Positions 6,217 through 6,645 of a DNA stretch of 6,645 nucleotides are shown here, in pieces. The notes under the pieces were generated by a model that saw only the letters and a program-made list of their open reading frames with translations, was not told the origin of the DNA and ran no database searches. The translations under genes and the position numbers were made by a program. The stretch is from contig QHOZ01000100.1 in the NCBI GenBank assembly GCA_003219495.1, forward strand, positions 1-6,645. The letters run 5' to 3'. The stretch is from Verrucomicrobiota bacterium. GTDB taxonomy: Bacteria; Verrucomicrobiota; Verrucomicrobiae; Chthoniobacterales; UBA10450. Position 1 is the stretch's first letter. Each line of letters begins with the position of its first letter.

Positions 6217-6426
6217 ATGTCACTCAAAGCGTTCCATATTGTGTTCGTGATTTTTTCAACCCTGCTCGCGTTGGGCGTTGGCGCTTGGTGTGTTTGGGTG
6301 AACCTGGTTGCCGATGCGCCGGTTTATCTCGCCGGCGCGATCGCCGGTTTCGCCTGCGCGCTCGGACTCATCGTTTACGGCGTCTGGTTTTATCGCAAAA
6401 TGAAACGACTCCGCATCATCACATGA
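6217..6426 (+). CDS. Small two-helix membrane protein in oxidase operon, function unknown
   Basis: A 69-residue protein I cannot assign to a named family. It has two predicted membrane helices (about 4-28 and 34-57) and a basic C-terminal tail (YRKMKRLR, 58-65), which by the positive-inside rule places both ends in the cytoplasm. The ATG directly follows the stop of the subunit IV gene, and its TGA overlaps the next ATG by four bases, so it is made together with the oxidase. An extra small subunit or an assembly helper is the reasonable inference. Coding status is supported by the tight packing and by the clean amphipathic/hydrophobic pattern. Confidence 0.75.
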   Translation: MSLKAFHIVFVIFSTLLALGVGAWCVWVNLVADAPVYLAGAIAGFACALGLIVYGVWFYRKMKRLRIIT

Positions 6427-6645
6427 AAACGCTAAGGCCCGTCCGGCTCGGACTCTCGATTTTGATGATCTCGATCTTGCTCGCGGTGGAGCAAGCGAGC
6501 GCCTGCCCGTTTTGTTACGGCGCGAAAGACGGCAAATCGACTGAGCATATGGCGGTTGCCATTTGGTTTCTTTTCGGCGCGGTGATGTCGGTGCTGGGTG
6601 GAGTCGGAGCTTTGAGTTTCAAAATTTGGAAACACAGCCGCATGC
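6423..6645 (+). CDS. Exported or membrane protein with CPFC motif, N-terminal part (cut by window edge)
   Basis: Only the first 74 codons are present; the frame is open to the right edge. The start overlaps the previous stop (ATGA). Residues 1-27 form a signal peptide or anchor (basic start, hydrophobic LGLSILMISILLAV, then EQASA), followed at once by C28-P-F-C31, YGAKDGK and a second hydrophobic segment (about 43-65). The C-x-x-C would therefore lie on the periplasmic side close to the membrane. It could bind copper or another metal, or work in thiol exchange for oxidase assembly, but no family is recognised. The sequence before C28 (ASA) suits signal peptidase I and is a poor lipobox. Position in the operon points to an oxidase-related job; subunit II may follow it. 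Confidence 0.75.
   Translation, partial: MKTLRPVRLGLSILMISILLAVEQASACPFCYGAKDGKSTEHMAVAIWFLFGAVMSVLGGVGALSFKIWKHSRM

Noticed and set aside
6484..6509. Lipoprotein signal before C28 of the last gene
   Set aside because: The residues before the Cys are A-S-A, lacking the usual Leu/Val/Ile at -3; a signal peptidase I site or an uncleaved anchor fits as well.

Overview
The window looks like chromosomal DNA from a Gram-negative, oxygen-respiring bacterium. The style of the cytochrome oxidase cluster (His-rich start of subunit I, a long insert in subunit III, then a short subunit IV and two small membrane proteins) and the Arg/Ala-rich yet A/T-tolerant codon use suggest a soil Verrucomicrobiota member, perhaps related to Chthoniobacterales. 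That assignment is inference from recall of family features. Planctomycetota, Acidobacteriota or a related phylum cannot be excluded.

Left half, minus strand (2123 down to 1): three tightly packed genes read leftward. They are a GT-A-type glycosyltransferase-like protein, a PAPS-type sulfotransferase and the first 108 codons of a sulfatase that runs off the window. Both junctions are 4-base start/stop overlaps (GTGA and ATGA), so the three are almost certainly one translationally coupled operon. A second, different sulfotransferase (about 2189-2956) diverges from the glycosyltransferase across roughly 65 bases. Together these look like a small carbohydrate-sulfation locus with transfer of sugar, addition of sulfate and possibly removal of sulfate. 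The acceptor is unknown.

Right half, plus strand (3055 to the end): a terminal-oxidase operon. It holds subunit I (ctaD), subunit III (ctaE), subunit IV (ctaF-like), a 69-residue two-helix membrane protein of unknown function, and the start of an exported or membrane protein with a CPFC motif that is cut by the window edge. Gaps are +3, +3, 0 and -4 bases, so the genes are expressed together. Subunit II, which carries the CuA electron-entry site, is not in the window. It is not directly upstream, where a sulfotransferase sits, so it most likely lies just downstream.

Subunit I has all heme and CuB ligands, the cross-linked His-Tyr pair and the D-channel acid. By ungapped hand alignment, however, the K-channel lysine is replaced by isoleucine. 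Three insertions, two in subunit I and one of about 100 residues in subunit III, all map by predicted topology to the periplasmic face, where the electron donor docks. These oxidase features and the sulfation operon are the main points of interest. No tRNA, rRNA, CRISPR array or mobile element was seen.
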